The translations under genes and the position numbers were made by a program. Of a stretch of 64,000 nucleotides of DNA, positions 1-8,367 are shown piece by piece. Under the pieces are notes generated by a model, which was not told the DNA's origin, ran no database searches, and saw only the letters and a program-made list of their open reading frames with translations. This stretch comes from Jiella mangrovi (GTDB lineage Bacteria > Pseudomonadota > Alphaproteobacteria > Rhizobiales > Rhizobiaceae): the NCBI RefSeq assembly GCF_017815135.1, contig NZ_JAGJCF010000009.1:1-64000 (forward strand), read 5' to 3'. The number at the start of each line of letters is the position of its first letter. The first letter of the stretch is position 1.

Positions 1-1
1 C

Positions 2-157
2 GCCCTCGGTGCCATTCGCGCAAACACCCGTTTCAAGAGCTTCTTTCAAGCCGTCGCCGAAAGATCGGGATCGAAGAAAGTCGGCATCATCGCCGTCGCC
101 AGAAAGCTTCTCACTGTTCTCAACGCCCTGCAGAGAGACAGAAAGGCGTTCGAATGA
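2..157 (+). CDS. IS110-family transposase, C-terminal end only (cut by window edge)
   Basis: An open frame runs from the left edge to a TGA at 155-157 (51 residues). It contains ALGAIRANTRF near the start and VGIIAVARKLLTVLNAL near the end, which match the C-terminal end of the second (Transposase_20) domain of IS110/IS1111 DEDD transposases, where a KVALIAVMRKLL-type helix precedes a short tail. IS110-type enzymes are serine-dependent, RNA-guided recombinases; neither the DEDD domain nor the catalytic serine is inside the window, so intactness cannot be judged. The next 47 bp to the palindromic repeat at 205 probably hold the right end of the element. A longer overlapping frame starting at base 9 is a shadow. 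Identification rests on a short but distinctive segment. Confidence 0.75.
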   Translation, partial: ALGAIRANTRFKSFFQAVAERSGSKKVGIIAVARKLLTVLNALQRDRKAFE

Positions 158-204
158 ACACAGTTGCCAGAAACGTCTGACACAACAGAAGCTTAAACGG
201 CGCA

Positions 205-237
205 CTGGATGCTCGGGACGGGGCCCGAGCATGACGA
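205..237 (+). repeat. Palindromic intergenic repeat (REP-like), copy 1
   Basis: An inverted repeat with arms ATGCTCGGG and CCCGAGCAT (208-231) is flanked by CTG and GACGA. The same 33 bases recur exactly at 8031-8063, so this is a dispersed chromosomal element and not part of the transposase gene. It lies 47 bp after the transposase stop, consistent with IS110 elements that insert next to such palindromes. Confidence 0.8.
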
Positions 238-312
238 GCGCGATAAAAGCGGACGCCCAATCTCAGACTGTCAGGCACGCAATAAAGCACGATGCCGTGG
301 GACGTCCGGCCT

Positions 313-462
313 CTACAGCCTGCGGCGGCCGGTGACGAGCTGGTAGATGACGACGATCACGGCGATTACCAGGAGAAGATGGATCAACCCGCCGGCGACG
401 TGGAACGCGAAGGCGCCCAGCAGCCAGAGGATCACGAGAATGACGGCGATCGTCCAGAGCAT
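313..462 (-). CDS. Small hydrophobic membrane protein (lmo0937/DUF5670-like)
   Basis: A 49-residue protein starts at ATG 462 (MLWTIAVILVILWLLG) and ends in GRRRL. It has two hydrophobic stretches, about residues 4-20 and 26-44, around a short FHVAGG turn, and a basic tail. This is the layout of the lmo0937/DUF5670 family, usually about 50 residues and frequent as a single gene in proteobacteria; the function is unknown, with only a loose link to envelope stress. A GAAAGA-like sequence precedes the start by several bases. It stands alone between the IS110 end and the hydrolase gene. Family assignment is from pattern memory. Confidence 0.7.
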   Translation of the reverse strand: MLWTIAVILVILWLLGAFAFHVAGGLIHLLLVIAVIVVIYQLVTGRRRL

Positions 463-573
463 TGCTAGTCTTTCATTCTGTAGGAGATTCGGGCCGAAAC
501 GGCCCGTTGAGGACTATAACAACGGCGTGAACCGTTCGCCCGTTCCCTTCAGATCCGCGACGAGGCCCGCTGG

Positions 574-1428
574 TCACCCCGTTTGCGTCAGAAAAGCCAG
601 AAGTTCGCTCGAAGGCGCAATGAGCTCGTCGACGACGTCGAAATGGTGCCGGCCGGGCGCTTCGACGGCACGGGTCCTTCCGCCGAAACCATGCCAGACA
701 TTGGCAAGAAGACTGTTCTGCCGGCGAAATTCCGGCAGCTCAGCGCCGCCGCAAAGGCACAGGAGATCGATCCCCGCGCGAGGCTCCAGAAGCGCCGGGC
801 TTTCGGCCCGGGCGGTCGCGGCATCGAGGCCGAGAACGGCGTTCATGCCCGTGCGCATGATCGGCCGGAGGTCATGGCAGCCGCTGATCGAGGCGACGCG
901 GTCGATGCGGCCGGCGGTGGCCGGCGAGATCGGGGCGTTGCTGCAGAGCATGCGGGTGACGAGGTGGCCGCCCGCCGAGTGGCCCGAAAGGCGGATCGGG
1001 CCGGCGTCCCTTGCCGCGACCTCATCCAGAAAACGGGCGATCTCCTGCGTGATTTCGGGGATCGTCGCTTGCGGGCAGAGCGTGTAGTCCGGCAGGGCGA
1101 CGGCAAAGCCGCGATCGAGCGCGCCTTTGGCAAAATGCGACCAGTTGCCGATTTCCTGCCCTTTCCAGTAGCCGCCATGGACGAAGACGACGAGGCCCTT
1201 CGGCTCCTCTTGCGGTTGGAAGAAATCGTAGATCTGGCGGCGTTTCTCGCCATAGGCCAAGCCGAGTTCGGCGCGGTCCGCCGCCGCCAGGGCATCGCGA
1301 AACGCGCGCGCCTCTTCCTGCCAGCGAGGCAGATAGCTCTTTGCGTCGGCGATCGATCCGCCATTGTCGTAGGCGCGGTCGTAGTCGCAGATCGGCTCGC
1401 CGCCGGTCCAGATCGTGTCAGATGCCAC
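574..1428 (-). CDS. Alpha/beta hydrolase, kynurenine-formamidase-like
   Basis: This 284-residue protein begins at a GTG preceded by AGGGA. The oxyanion motif HGGYW is at residues 84-88 and the nucleophile elbow GHSAGG at 149-154 (Ser151); His261 or His262 in GRHHFD is the likely catalytic histidine. HGGxW plus GHSAGG is the hallmark of esterases related to kynurenine formamidase (BNA7/AFMID), which cleave N-formyl or other small amides and esters. No signal peptide is visible, so it should be cytoplasmic. It is last in a same-strand series after livK-H-M-G-F, 107 bp downstream of livF, which suggests that it hydrolyses the compound imported by that transporter. The substrate cannot be read from the sequence. 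Confidence 0.82.
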   Translation of the reverse strand: MASDTIWTGGEPICDYDRAYDNGGSIADAKSYLPRWQEEARAFRDALAAADRAELGLAYGEKRRQIYDFFQPQEEPKGLVVFVHGGYWKGQEIGNWSHFAKGALDRGFAVALPDYTLCPQATIPEITQEIARFLDEVAARDAGPIRLSGHSAGGHLVTRMLCSNAPISPATAGRIDRVASISGCHDLRPIMRTGMNAVLGLDAATARAESPALLEPRAGIDLLCLCGGAELPEFRRQNSLLANVWHGFGGRTRAVEAPGRHHFDVVDELIAPSSELLAFLTQTG

Positions 1429-1535
1429 GGGTTCGTCCCTGTAAGATCGTCATTTCGCCCGCTCGGGTCGTCGCGAAAAGATCGCGTCGATCGCCCCGCC
1501 CTCGGCCGTGGACGACTGCGCCGCGAGGGTTCACC

Positions 1536-2237
1536 TCACACATGCAAGAACCGCTCCTTGATCTCAGGCGTCGCCTTGAGATCGGCCGTCGTGCCGGCCC
1601 AGGCGACGCGGCCCTTTTCGATGACGACGTGGCGATCGGCGAACCGCGCCAGGGCGTCGACATTCTTGTCGATGACGAGGATCGCCTCGCCGGCATTTCT
1701 GATCTCGGTCAGGCACGTCCAGATCTCCTCGCGGATCAGCGGGGCGAGCCCTTCGGTGGCTTCGTCGAGAACGACCAGCCGCGGGTTGGTCATCAGCGCG
1801 CGGCCGATGGCCAGCATCTGCTGTTCTCCGCCCGAGAGCTGGTTGCCCATGTTGCGGCGGCGCTCCTTGAGGCGCGGAAACAGCCGGTAGATCGTTTCGA
1901 GGGTCCATTTGGCGGCGCCGGAGCGATCGCTGCGATGGGTCGCGACCAGATTTTCCTCGACGGACAGCGTCGGAAAGATCTGCCGCCCCTCGGGCACGAG
2001 GCCGAGGCCGCGCCGGGCGATGACATGGGGCGGCTTGCCGGTGACGTCTTCACCGTCGATCGTGACCCTGCCGCCCTCGGGCTTGAGCAGCCCGAAGATC
2101 GACTTGATCGTCGTCGTCTTGCCCATGCCGTTGCGTCCGAGCAGCGTGACCACCTCGCCGGCGCCGACGCCGAGATCGATGCCGAACAGGATGCGGCTGT
2201 CGCCATAGCCGCTTTGAAGGCCTTCGACTTTCAGCAT
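1536..2237 (-). CDS. livF: Branched-chain amino acid-type ABC transporter ATPase LivF
   Basis: A 233-residue ABC ATPase of the LivF type. It has Walker A GRNGMGKT (residues 34-41), signature LSGGE (134-138), Walker B LVVLDEA (154-160) and the family-typical VPEGRQIFPTLSVEENL stretch (81-97). It would pair with LivG on the cytoplasmic side to drive LivHM. The start is 17 bp after the livG stop. HAAT-family importers of this layout carry branched-chain amino acids but also amides, urea and aromatic compounds, so leucine is not assured as substrate. Confidence 0.93.
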   Translation of the reverse strand: MLKVEGLQSGYGDSRILFGIDLGVGAGEVVTLLGRNGMGKTTTIKSIFGLLKPEGGRVTIDGEDVTGKPPHVIARRGLGLVPEGRQIFPTLSVEENLVATHRSDRSGAAKWTLETIYRLFPRLKERRRNMGNQLSGGEQQMLAIGRALMTNPRLVVLDEATEGLAPLIREEIWTCLTEIRNAGEAILVIDKNVDALARFADRHVVIEKGRVAWAGTTADLKATPEIKERFLHV

Positions 2238-2253
2238 GAGGGTGCTTTCGGCA

Positions 2254-3009
2254 TCAGGCGGCCGTCTCCTCGCCGAGATAGGCGGCTCTGACGTCCCGAT
2301 GGTTGCGCACCACTTCGGGCACGCCGGTGGCGATCAGCTGGCCGTAGACGAGGACGCTCACCCTGTCGGCCAGCGCGAAGACGGCGTCCATGTCGTGCTC
2401 GATCAGGACGAGGGTATGCGTTTCCTTCAATTCGCGCATGAGCGAGACGAGAACCGCCGATTCTTCGCGGCCGGTGCCGGCCAGGGGCTCGTCGAGGAGA
2501 AGGAGCCTTGCGCCGGTCGCCAGCGCGATGGCGATCTCGAGCTGGCGCTTTTCGCCATGCGACAGGCTTCCCGCCCGCCGATGCGCCCGGTCGTCGAGCT
2601 TGACGCGCGCAAGGGCGGCCATCGCCGCGTCGTTGATAGGCGCCTCCCTTGCCGCGGAGCGGAAAAAGCGGAAGCTCGATCCCGATCTCGCCTGGACCGC
2701 AAGCGCCGCGTTTTCAAGAACGGTGAAGGCTTCGAGGATCGAGGTGATCTGGAAGGAGCGCGCAAGGCCCCGGCGCACCCGATCGACCATGGACAGCCGC
2801 GTAACCTCATCGCCGGCGAACGAGATCGCGCCGGAATCGCTCGCAAGGCTGCCGGAAAGCTGATGGATCAGCGTCGTCTTGCCGGCGCCGTTCGGGCCGA
2901 TGATGGCGTGGAGCTCGCCCGGCGCGACGTTAAAGCTGACGTCGTCGGTGACGGCCAGCGCGCCGAAAGACTTGCGAAGGTGGGAGACGGAGAGGAGTGG
3001 CTCGCTCAA
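2254..3009 (-). CDS. livG: Branched-chain amino acid-type ABC transporter ATPase LivG
   Basis: A 251-residue ABC ATPase with Walker A GPNGAGKT (38-45), an atypical signature SLSHGEK (148-154) and Walker B LLLLDEP (169-175), as in LivG proteins. The start codon is TTG and its last two bases are the first two of the livM stop (TTGA overlap), indicating translational coupling. It is the partner of LivF in the same transporter. The histidine in place of glycine in the LSGGE signature is common in LivG and is not a defect. Confidence 0.92.
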   Translation of the reverse strand: MSEPLLSVSHLRKSFGALAVTDDVSFNVAPGELHAIIGPNGAGKTTLIHQLSGSLASDSGAISFAGDEVTRLSMVDRVRRGLARSFQITSILEAFTVLENAALAVQARSGSSFRFFRSAAREAPINDAAMAALARVKLDDRAHRRAGSLSHGEKRQLEIAIALATGARLLLLDEPLAGTGREESAVLVSLMRELKETHTLVLIEHDMDAVFALADRVSVLVYGQLIATGVPEVVRNHRDVRAAYLGEETAA

Positions 3010-4043
3010 GACGGCGCTCTCCTGAACAGTCGCTCGATGCCGCCGGCGATGCCGCCGCGCGTGAAGAGGACGAGGCAGACGAGGAGAACGCCGAGCCCGA
3101 GCTTCCAGTGCTCGGAAAACTTCGCCAGCCAGTCCTCCAAGAGCAGGAAGGCGATGGCCCCGCCAATGGCGCCGACCAGCGTGCCCATTCCGCCGAGGAC
3201 GACCATGACGATCAGCTCGCCCGAGCGCTGCCAGCTCATATAGGCGGGCGAGACGAACTCCGCCTGATTGGCGAGGAGGACGCCGGCGACGCCGGCAAGC
3301 GCTCCGGCGATGACATAGGCCGTCAGCTGGTAGGCGAAGGGTTGAAAGCCGATCGCCTGCATGCGGACAGGGTTTTGGCGCGTGCCCCGCAGCACCCGGC
3401 CGAAACGGGAGAAAATGACGGCGCGCAGCCCCACGAAGGCGAGCGCCAGGACGCCGAGCGTCAGATAGAACAGCGTCAGATCGCTGTTGAGAACCGGCAG
3501 GCCGAGAAGCGTCGAGCGGGCGGCGAGCGTCATCCCGTCGTCGCCGCCATAGGCCGAGAGCGAGACCATGAAGAAATAGGCCATCTGGCCGAAGGCCAGC
3601 GTGATCATGATGAAGTAGACGCCCTTGGTGCGCAGCGAGATCGCACCGGTGACGAGGGCGAAAAGCGCCGAGGCGAGGATCGCCACAAGCGTCTGGATGA
3701 GAATGTCCGAGGTGCCGTTCGCCAACAGGATCGCCACCGAATAGGCGCCGAGACCGAGGAATGCGGCGTGACCGAAGGACACCATGGCGCCATAGCCGAG
3801 AACGAGATCGAGCGACAGGGCGGCGATGGCGAAGATCATGATCCGCGTCGCCGTGACGACGAGAAACGGATCGCCGATGAGAAGGGCGATCGGCGGAAGC
3901 AGCGAAAGGGCGAGAAGGAGGAGGACGGCCGCGAGTGCCGCGCCGCGGCCATCGACGATGCCGCGCCGGCGATCGCGCGCAAGATCCGGCGTGGTGCGAG
4001 CGGTCTTTCCGCCAAGTGCAATCTTGCTCTCGCCGGCGCTCAT
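3006..4043 (-). CDS. livM: Branched-chain amino acid-type ABC transporter permease LivM
   Basis: A 345-residue permease. The frame is open for 450 bp further upstream, but the ATG at 4043 overlaps the livH stop (ATGA) and gives the normal family length. After a basic N-terminus there are about ten hydrophobic segments, with the LivM hallmarks LDLVLGYGAMVSFGHAAFLG (about residues 75-95) and GGMGTLVGAIGGA in the C-terminal part. Together with LivH it forms the membrane channel. The gene overlaps both neighbours and is plainly co-translated. Confidence 0.92.
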   Translation of the reverse strand: MSAGESKIALGGKTARTTPDLARDRRRGIVDGRGAALAAVLLLLALSLLPPIALLIGDPFLVVTATRIMIFAIAALSLDLVLGYGAMVSFGHAAFLGLGAYSVAILLANGTSDILIQTLVAILASALFALVTGAISLRTKGVYFIMITLAFGQMAYFFMVSLSAYGGDDGMTLAARSTLLGLPVLNSDLTLFYLTLGVLALAFVGLRAVIFSRFGRVLRGTRQNPVRMQAIGFQPFAYQLTAYVIAGALAGVAGVLLANQAEFVSPAYMSWQRSGELIVMVVLGGMGTLVGAIGGAIAFLLLEDWLAKFSEHWKLGLGVLLVCLVLFTRGGIAGGIERLFRRAPS

Positions 4044-4966
4044 GCCGCCGCGCCCTTGGCCGGAAACAGCCCGGAGGGGCGGAAGAACAGGACGGCCGCC
4101 ATCAGGATGTAGATCAGCATCGGCGCCAGCGTCTGGCCGGTCTGCGAGGCGGCGGAAGGGTCCATCAGGCTGCGCAGAACGATCGGGCCGAAGGTGCGGC
4201 CGAGCGTATCGACGAGGCCGACGAGGATCGCCGCGACGAAGGCGCCGCGCACCGAGCCGACGCCGCCGATGACGATGACGACGAAGGTCAGGATCAGGAT
4301 GCCGTCGCCCATGCCGGGCTCGACCGAAAGGATCGGCGCGACCATGGCGCCGGCAAAGCCGGCCAGCATCGCCCCGAAGCCGAAGACCAGCATGAACAGC
4401 CGGCGGATGTCGACGCCGAGCGCCGAGACCATCGGCGCGTTGACCGCGCCGGCCCGCAAAAGCATGCCGACGCGGGTGTGGTTGACGAGGAGCCACAGGC
4501 CGACGGCGGTCGCGAGCCCGGCGGCGATGATGACGACCCGGTAGAACGGATAGCGCAAGGGGCCGATCAGCGGGATCGAGCCCGAGAGAATATCCGGGAT
4601 CGGCACGCTCATCGGCGCCGCGCCCCAGAGGATCTTGACGCCCTCGTTGAGGATCAGGATCAGGCCGAAGGTCGCCAGCACCTGATCGAGATGATCGCGC
4701 TCGTAAAGATGGCGGAAGATCAGGAATTCCAGAACGAGACCGAAAAGGAGAGCCGCCGGCAGCGCGATGGCAAGGCCGAGCAGGAAGTCGCCGGTGAGCG
4801 CGGTGAAGGCCGCCGCGAAATAGGCGCCGACCATGTAGAGGACGCCGTGCGCGAGATTGATCATGTCCATGATGCCGAAGATCAGCGTCAGACCCGCCGC
4901 GACGAGGAACAGGAGGATCCCGAACTGGACGCCGTTCAGCGCCTGGAGGAGGAAGAGGTTGAACAC
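4040..4966 (-). CDS. livH: Branched-chain amino acid-type ABC transporter permease LivH
   Basis: A 308-residue integral membrane permease. It starts MFNLFLLQALNGVQFG and carries the LivH signature AGLTLIFGIMDMINLAHG (about residues 24-41) and a C-terminal VIVIGGVGSVRGAF segment. About eight membrane helices are visible. The stop overlaps the livM start by four bases. Upstream, 257 bp containing a large inverted repeat separate it from livK, so expression of the permeases may be set lower than that of the binding protein. Confidence 0.92.
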   Translation of the reverse strand: MFNLFLLQALNGVQFGILLFLVAAGLTLIFGIMDMINLAHGVLYMVGAYFAAAFTALTGDFLLGLAIALPAALLFGLVLEFLIFRHLYERDHLDQVLATFGLILILNEGVKILWGAAPMSVPIPDILSGSIPLIGPLRYPFYRVVIIAAGLATAVGLWLLVNHTRVGMLLRAGAVNAPMVSALGVDIRRLFMLVFGFGAMLAGFAGAMVAPILSVEPGMGDGILILTFVVIVIGGVGSVRGAFVAAILVGLVDTLGRTFGPIVLRSLMDPSAASQTGQTLAPMLIYILMAAVLFFRPSGLFPAKGAAA

Positions 4967-5021
4967 GTGTCCTACGTCGTTCTCATGGCTTTGGAGCGTT
5001 CAGGCGCCCTTGACCGTCAGT

Positions 5022-5185
5022 CGCCCCTCATCCTGAGGTGCGAGCAAAGCGAGCCTCGAAGGGCGAGGGGCGGGCGCTGCCTTTTCAAGGAATGCGCGCG
5101 CGGAAGAAGATTGACCGGAACGGTCGAGCGAGCCGCCCCTCGCCCTTCGAGGCCGCCTTCGGCGGCACCTCAGGATGAGGGGCGG
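5022..5185. repeat. Pair of inverted 52-53 bp hairpin repeats between livK and livH
   Basis: Two copies of one repeat face each other: 5022-5073 and 5133-5185. Each has GC-rich ends of the form CCGCCCCTC / GAGGGGCGG and inner parts such as CATCCTGAGGTG and CCTCGAAGGGCGAG. Each copy can fold alone and the two can pair with one another across 59 bp. Similar CCTCATCCTGAG hairpins are widespread between alphaproteobacterial genes. Its place after livK and before livH makes it a likely mRNA stabiliser or attenuator. Confidence 0.8.
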
Positions 5186-5223
5186 CTGATGCGCGTCACT
5201 CTCCGCCCCATATCTGGCCGACC

Positions 5224-6405
5224 TCAATCCATCTTGCAGTCCTTGGCATAGGTGTCGGCATAGTCGGTGAAGATCGGCTTTTCGATCTCGGTCTGATACT
5301 TGCCGTCGTCCCGCTTGGCGACCTTGACGAGGTAGAAGTCCTGGATCGGGAAGTGGTTCGGGCCGAACTTGAAATCGCCGCGCAGCGACTTAAAATCGGC
5401 GGCCTCGAGCGCCTTGCGCAGGGCGTCCTTGTCGGAAAGATCGCCGCCGGTGGCCTTCACGGCGCTGGCGATGAGGAGCGCGGCGTCGTAGCCGTGCATG
5501 GCGTAGCTGCCCGGCACGCTGCCATACTTCTTCTCGTATGCCGCGACGAAGGTCCTGGACTTTTCGTTGTCCATGTCCGGCGCCCAGTCCGAGCCGCCGT
5601 AAAAGCCGACGGCCGCGTCCTTCTGGGCGGGGAGCGTCGTCTCGTCGACGGTAAAGGCCGAGAGGAAGGGGATGCTTTCGAGGCCCGCCTGGCGATACTG
5701 TTTGACGAGATTGACGCCCATGCCGCCGGGCATGAAGGTGTAGACGGCGTCGGGCTGCATCGCGGCGATCTGCGCGAGTTCGCCGGAAAAGTCGAGCTGG
5801 CCGAGAGGCGTGTAGAGCTCGCCGACGATCTCGCCCTCGTAGGAATGCTTGAAGCCGGCGAGCGCGTCCTTACCCGCCTGGTAGTTTGGCGCCATCAGGA
5901 AGACCCGGCCGTAGCCCTCGTCCTTGGCATATTGGCCGAGAACCTCGTGGTTCTGGTCGTTCTGATAGGAAACGGCGAAGAAATTCTTGTTGCACTCGGC
6001 GCCGGCGAGGTTCGACGGGCCGGCATTCGGGCTGATCAGGAAGGCGCCGGCGTCGGTCACGGGCTTCACGATGGCGCCGGCGATGTTGGAGAAGATCGGG
6101 CCGACGACGAAGTCCGCATCGTCGCGCTCGACGAGTTCCCGCGCCTTGTTGGCCGCGACGTCGGGTTTTAGCTCGTCGTCCACGGTGACGACGTCGGCCT
6201 CGACCCCGCCAAGCTTGCCGTCCATGTCTTCGAGCGCCAGCATGAAGCCGTCGCGCGCCTGTTCGCCGAGGACGGCTGCGGGGCCGGACAGTGTTAGCAT
6301 CAGCCCGACCTTCAGCTTTTCGTCGGTCTCGTCTTGTGCACAGGCCGATCCGGCAAAGGATGCCGCCGCGATAAGGCCGATGGCGACGGTGCGGATAGCT
6401 GTCAT
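5224..6405 (-). CDS. livK: Periplasmic substrate-binding protein of the liv-type ABC transporter
   Basis: A 393-residue type I periplasmic binding protein. The chosen ATG (6405) follows GGGAGATGCAGGA, a good ribosome site, and opens a signal peptide (MTAIRTVAIGLIAAASF...ACAQ). The mature part starts with KVGLMLTLSGPAAVLGEQ, typical of LivJ/LivK and AmiC-like receptors, and contains LISPNAGPSNLAG and a C-terminal FGPNHFPIQDFYLVKV. The first gene of the transporter series, it defines substrate specificity. The adjacent formamidase-like hydrolase hints at an amide or aromatic ligand rather than leucine. An in-frame ATG 15 bp upstream is less well placed. Confidence 0.9.
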   Translation of the reverse strand: MTAIRTVAIGLIAAASFAGSACAQDETDEKLKVGLMLTLSGPAAVLGEQARDGFMLALEDMDGKLGGVEADVVTVDDELKPDVAANKARELVERDDADFVVGPIFSNIAGAIVKPVTDAGAFLISPNAGPSNLAGAECNKNFFAVSYQNDQNHEVLGQYAKDEGYGRVFLMAPNYQAGKDALAGFKHSYEGEIVGELYTPLGQLDFSGELAQIAAMQPDAVYTFMPGGMGVNLVKQYRQAGLESIPFLSAFTVDETTLPAQKDAAVGFYGGSDWAPDMDNEKSRTFVAAYEKKYGSVPGSYAMHGYDAALLIASAVKATGGDLSDKDALRKALEAADFKSLRGDFKFGPNHFPIQDFYLVKVAKRDDGKYQTEIEKPIFTDYADTYAKDCKMD

Positions 6406-6689
6406 TCCTGCATCTCCCATGCACAAGTTCTTCGGCGACCCGGTCGTTTTACCTGCCGCCTTTAGGCGTTGCTCGATCTCGACTGGACGCCTGCCCCATT
6501 CTCCAACGGCAAGAGATGTTTCACATAAAATATCCAGCCGCAACGGGCGGGAGCGGATTTTGTGGCCGCCCGCCGCCGCTGTGATACGGGCGTCGGATGC
6601 TCTGGACAGGGGCGCGAAGGTTTGGTCAAACCGCCCGGCCATCGGCCGTGATGGCGCCGCGCCGCAGACATTCGGGAAAGGGCAGAGCC

Positions 6690-7739
6690 ATGACCGCCGA
6701 GATCGAGATCATCCGCCCCGACGACTGGCATCTGCATTTGCGCGACGGCGCCATGCTGAAAGCCGTCGCGCCGGTCAGCGCCGCCAGCTTTTCGCGCGCC
6801 ATCGTCATGCCCAACCTCGTGCCGCCGGTGCGAACCCTCGCCGACCTGCGCGCCTATCGCGGGCGGATCGAAGCCGCGCTGCCGGCGGGAATGAGCTTTC
6901 GCCCGCTGATGACGCTCTACCTCACCGAGACGACCGATCCCCGGACGATCACCGAGGGAGCGGGGAGCGGCGAGCTGGCGGCCGTGAAACTCTATCCGGC
7001 CGGCGCGACGACGAATTCCGACGCGGGCGTCAAGGATTTCTCACGCGTCCACGGCGTCCTCGAGGCGATGCAGAAGGCCGGCGTGCCGCTCCTCGTCCAT
7101 GGCGAGGTGACCGACCCCGAGGTCGACATCTTCGACCGCGAGGCGGTGTTCATCGAACGGGTGCTGAAGCCGCTGCGCAAGGATTTCCCGGGCCTGCGCA
7201 TCGTGATGGAGCATATCACGACCGAGGAGGGCGCCTCCTATGTCGGCGAGGCGGGCGACAATCTCGCCGCGACGATCACGCCCCAGCATCTGATCATCAA
7301 CCGCACCGACATCTTCAAGGGTGGCATCCGCCCGCATTTTTACTGCCTGCCGATCGCAAAGCGCGAGAACCACCGCCAGGCGCTCAGGAAGGCCGCGACG
7401 TCGGGCAGCGCGAAGTTCTTCCTCGGCACCGATTCCGCGCCGCATCTGTCGTCCCTGAAGGAATGCGCCTGCGGCTGCGCCGGCATCTTCAACGCCCCGG
7501 TCGCCATTCCGTACGTCGCGCAGGTCTTCGACGAGGAGGACGCGCTGGAGAAGCTGGAGGGCTTCGTCTCGCGTAACGGCCCGGCCTTCTACCGGCTGCC
7601 CGTCAATACTGACACGATCCGGCTGCGGCGAGAGGCGCCGGACAAGACGGTCTTCCATTCGGTCGACGCCGGCGAGGACGGGCTGGTCGTGGTGTTCAAG
7701 GCCGATCAGCCGCTGATGTGGTCGGTGGTCGAGAATTGA
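6690..7739 (+). CDS. pyrC: Dihydroorotase (class II, PyrC)
   Basis: A 349-residue enzyme that cyclises N-carbamoyl-aspartate to dihydroorotate in pyrimidine synthesis. The metal ligands are visible: HLH at residues 14-16, the carboxylatable lysine K100 in [12 protein letters not shown]137 in VHGE, H175 in MEHI, and the catalytic D248 in GTDSAPH. Length and the N-terminal start fit E. coli-type PyrC. The ATG at 6690 follows GGGAAAGGGCAG; a longer frame upstream lacks family similarity. It is divergent from livK with 284 bp between and stands alone. Confidence 0.96.
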   Translation: MTAEIEIIRPDDWHLHLRDGAMLKAVAPVSAASFSRAIVMPNLVPPVRTLADLRAYRGRIEAALPAGMSFRPLMTLYLTETTDPRTITEGAGSGELAAVKLYPAGATTNSDAGVKDFSRVHGVLEAMQKAGVPLLVHGEVTDPEVDIFDREAVFIERVLKPLRKDFPGLRIVMEHITTEEGASYVGEAGDNLAATITPQHLIINRTDIFKGGIRPHFYCLPIAKRENHRQALRKAATSGSAKFFLGTDSAPHLSSLKECACGCAGIFNAPVAIPYVAQVFDEEDALEKLEGFVSRNGPAFYRLPVNTDTIRLRREAPDKTVFHSVDAGEDGLVVVFKADQPLMWSVVEN

Positions 7740-7847
7740 CGAGATCGGCCCGGACGCCGCACCCACATCCTGGCAACTTTGAAGGCGCCGTCACGGCCGC
7801 GGTTGTCTGGCGCAAAGCGGATGGCTGGGATGCGCTGGCCCCGACGC

Positions 7848-7880
7848 GTCGTCATTCTCGCGCGCCGTCCCGAGAATCCA
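7848..7880 (-). repeat. Palindromic intergenic repeat, degenerate copy
   Basis: Read on the minus strand this is CTGGATTCTCGGGACG followed by a short loop and CGAGAATGACG: the same plan as the repeat at 205-237 with changed arms (ATTCTCGGG against a nearly complementary CGCGAGAAT). It lies in the 628-bp gap after pyrC, in opposite orientation to the copy at 8031. Confidence 0.6.
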
Positions 7881-8030
7881 GGGGGGTTACGACCACATTC
7901 ACCGCTCCGAGCGACTGAAATGACGTTCAGAGGTGTCCGAGACGATGCATTCCCGGATCATCCGCAAACGCCTGCCGAGTGAGATCGAGGCAGTTTTCTT
8001 GGACAGTTGCAGGCGTTTGAGCCTGTGACT

Positions 8031-8063
8031 CTGGATGCTCGGGACGGGGCCCGAGCATGACGA
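8031..8063 (+). repeat. Palindromic intergenic repeat, copy 2
   Basis: Identical over 33 bases to 205-237, with arms ATGCTCGGG / CCCGAGCAT. The flanking DNA differs between the copies, so the repeated unit ends close to these borders. Confidence 0.8.
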
Positions 8064-8180
8064 CGCGGATATGTGACGGCCGCTCTCGGTCGCTTTTTGG
8101 GGGTCTGGGACCGGCGGGCAGGCTCGATACCGCCTTGCGCGTATGCCCGCTTCAAAGACGAGCCGCTGCCGCCGACGCCT

Positions 8181-8320
8181 CGTCATCCCGGGCTTGACCC
8201 GGGACCCATTCCTCTGAGCTGGACGAGCCCCTTCGCTTCAAAAAATCAAGACGATAGCGCTCGCACGCTTCGACAGCGTCGATGGTTTGGAATGGATCCC
8301 GGGTCAAGCCCGGGATGACG
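8181..8320. repeat. Two facing CCCGGGTCAAGCCCGGG hairpin repeats
   Basis: 8181-8208 and 8292-8320 are near-exact inverted copies of an element reading TGGATCCCGGGTCAAGCC then CGGGATGACG. Each forms its own hairpin, and the pair could form one long stem over the 83-bp centre. The pair sits just before the convergent end of the TRAP gene at 8368, so it may act as a bidirectional terminator or 3'-end stabiliser. The rest of 7740-8367 shows no credible gene. Confidence 0.75.
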
Positions 8321-8367
8321 AAGCTGTCGGGCGGGCGGCCAGTCTGAATTGACCGTGTCGCCGTCCG

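Noticed and set aside
9-335. 108-codon frame at the left edge
   Set aside because: It overlaps the IS110 transposase end in another frame, runs through the palindromic repeat, and has Ser/Arg-rich shadow composition.
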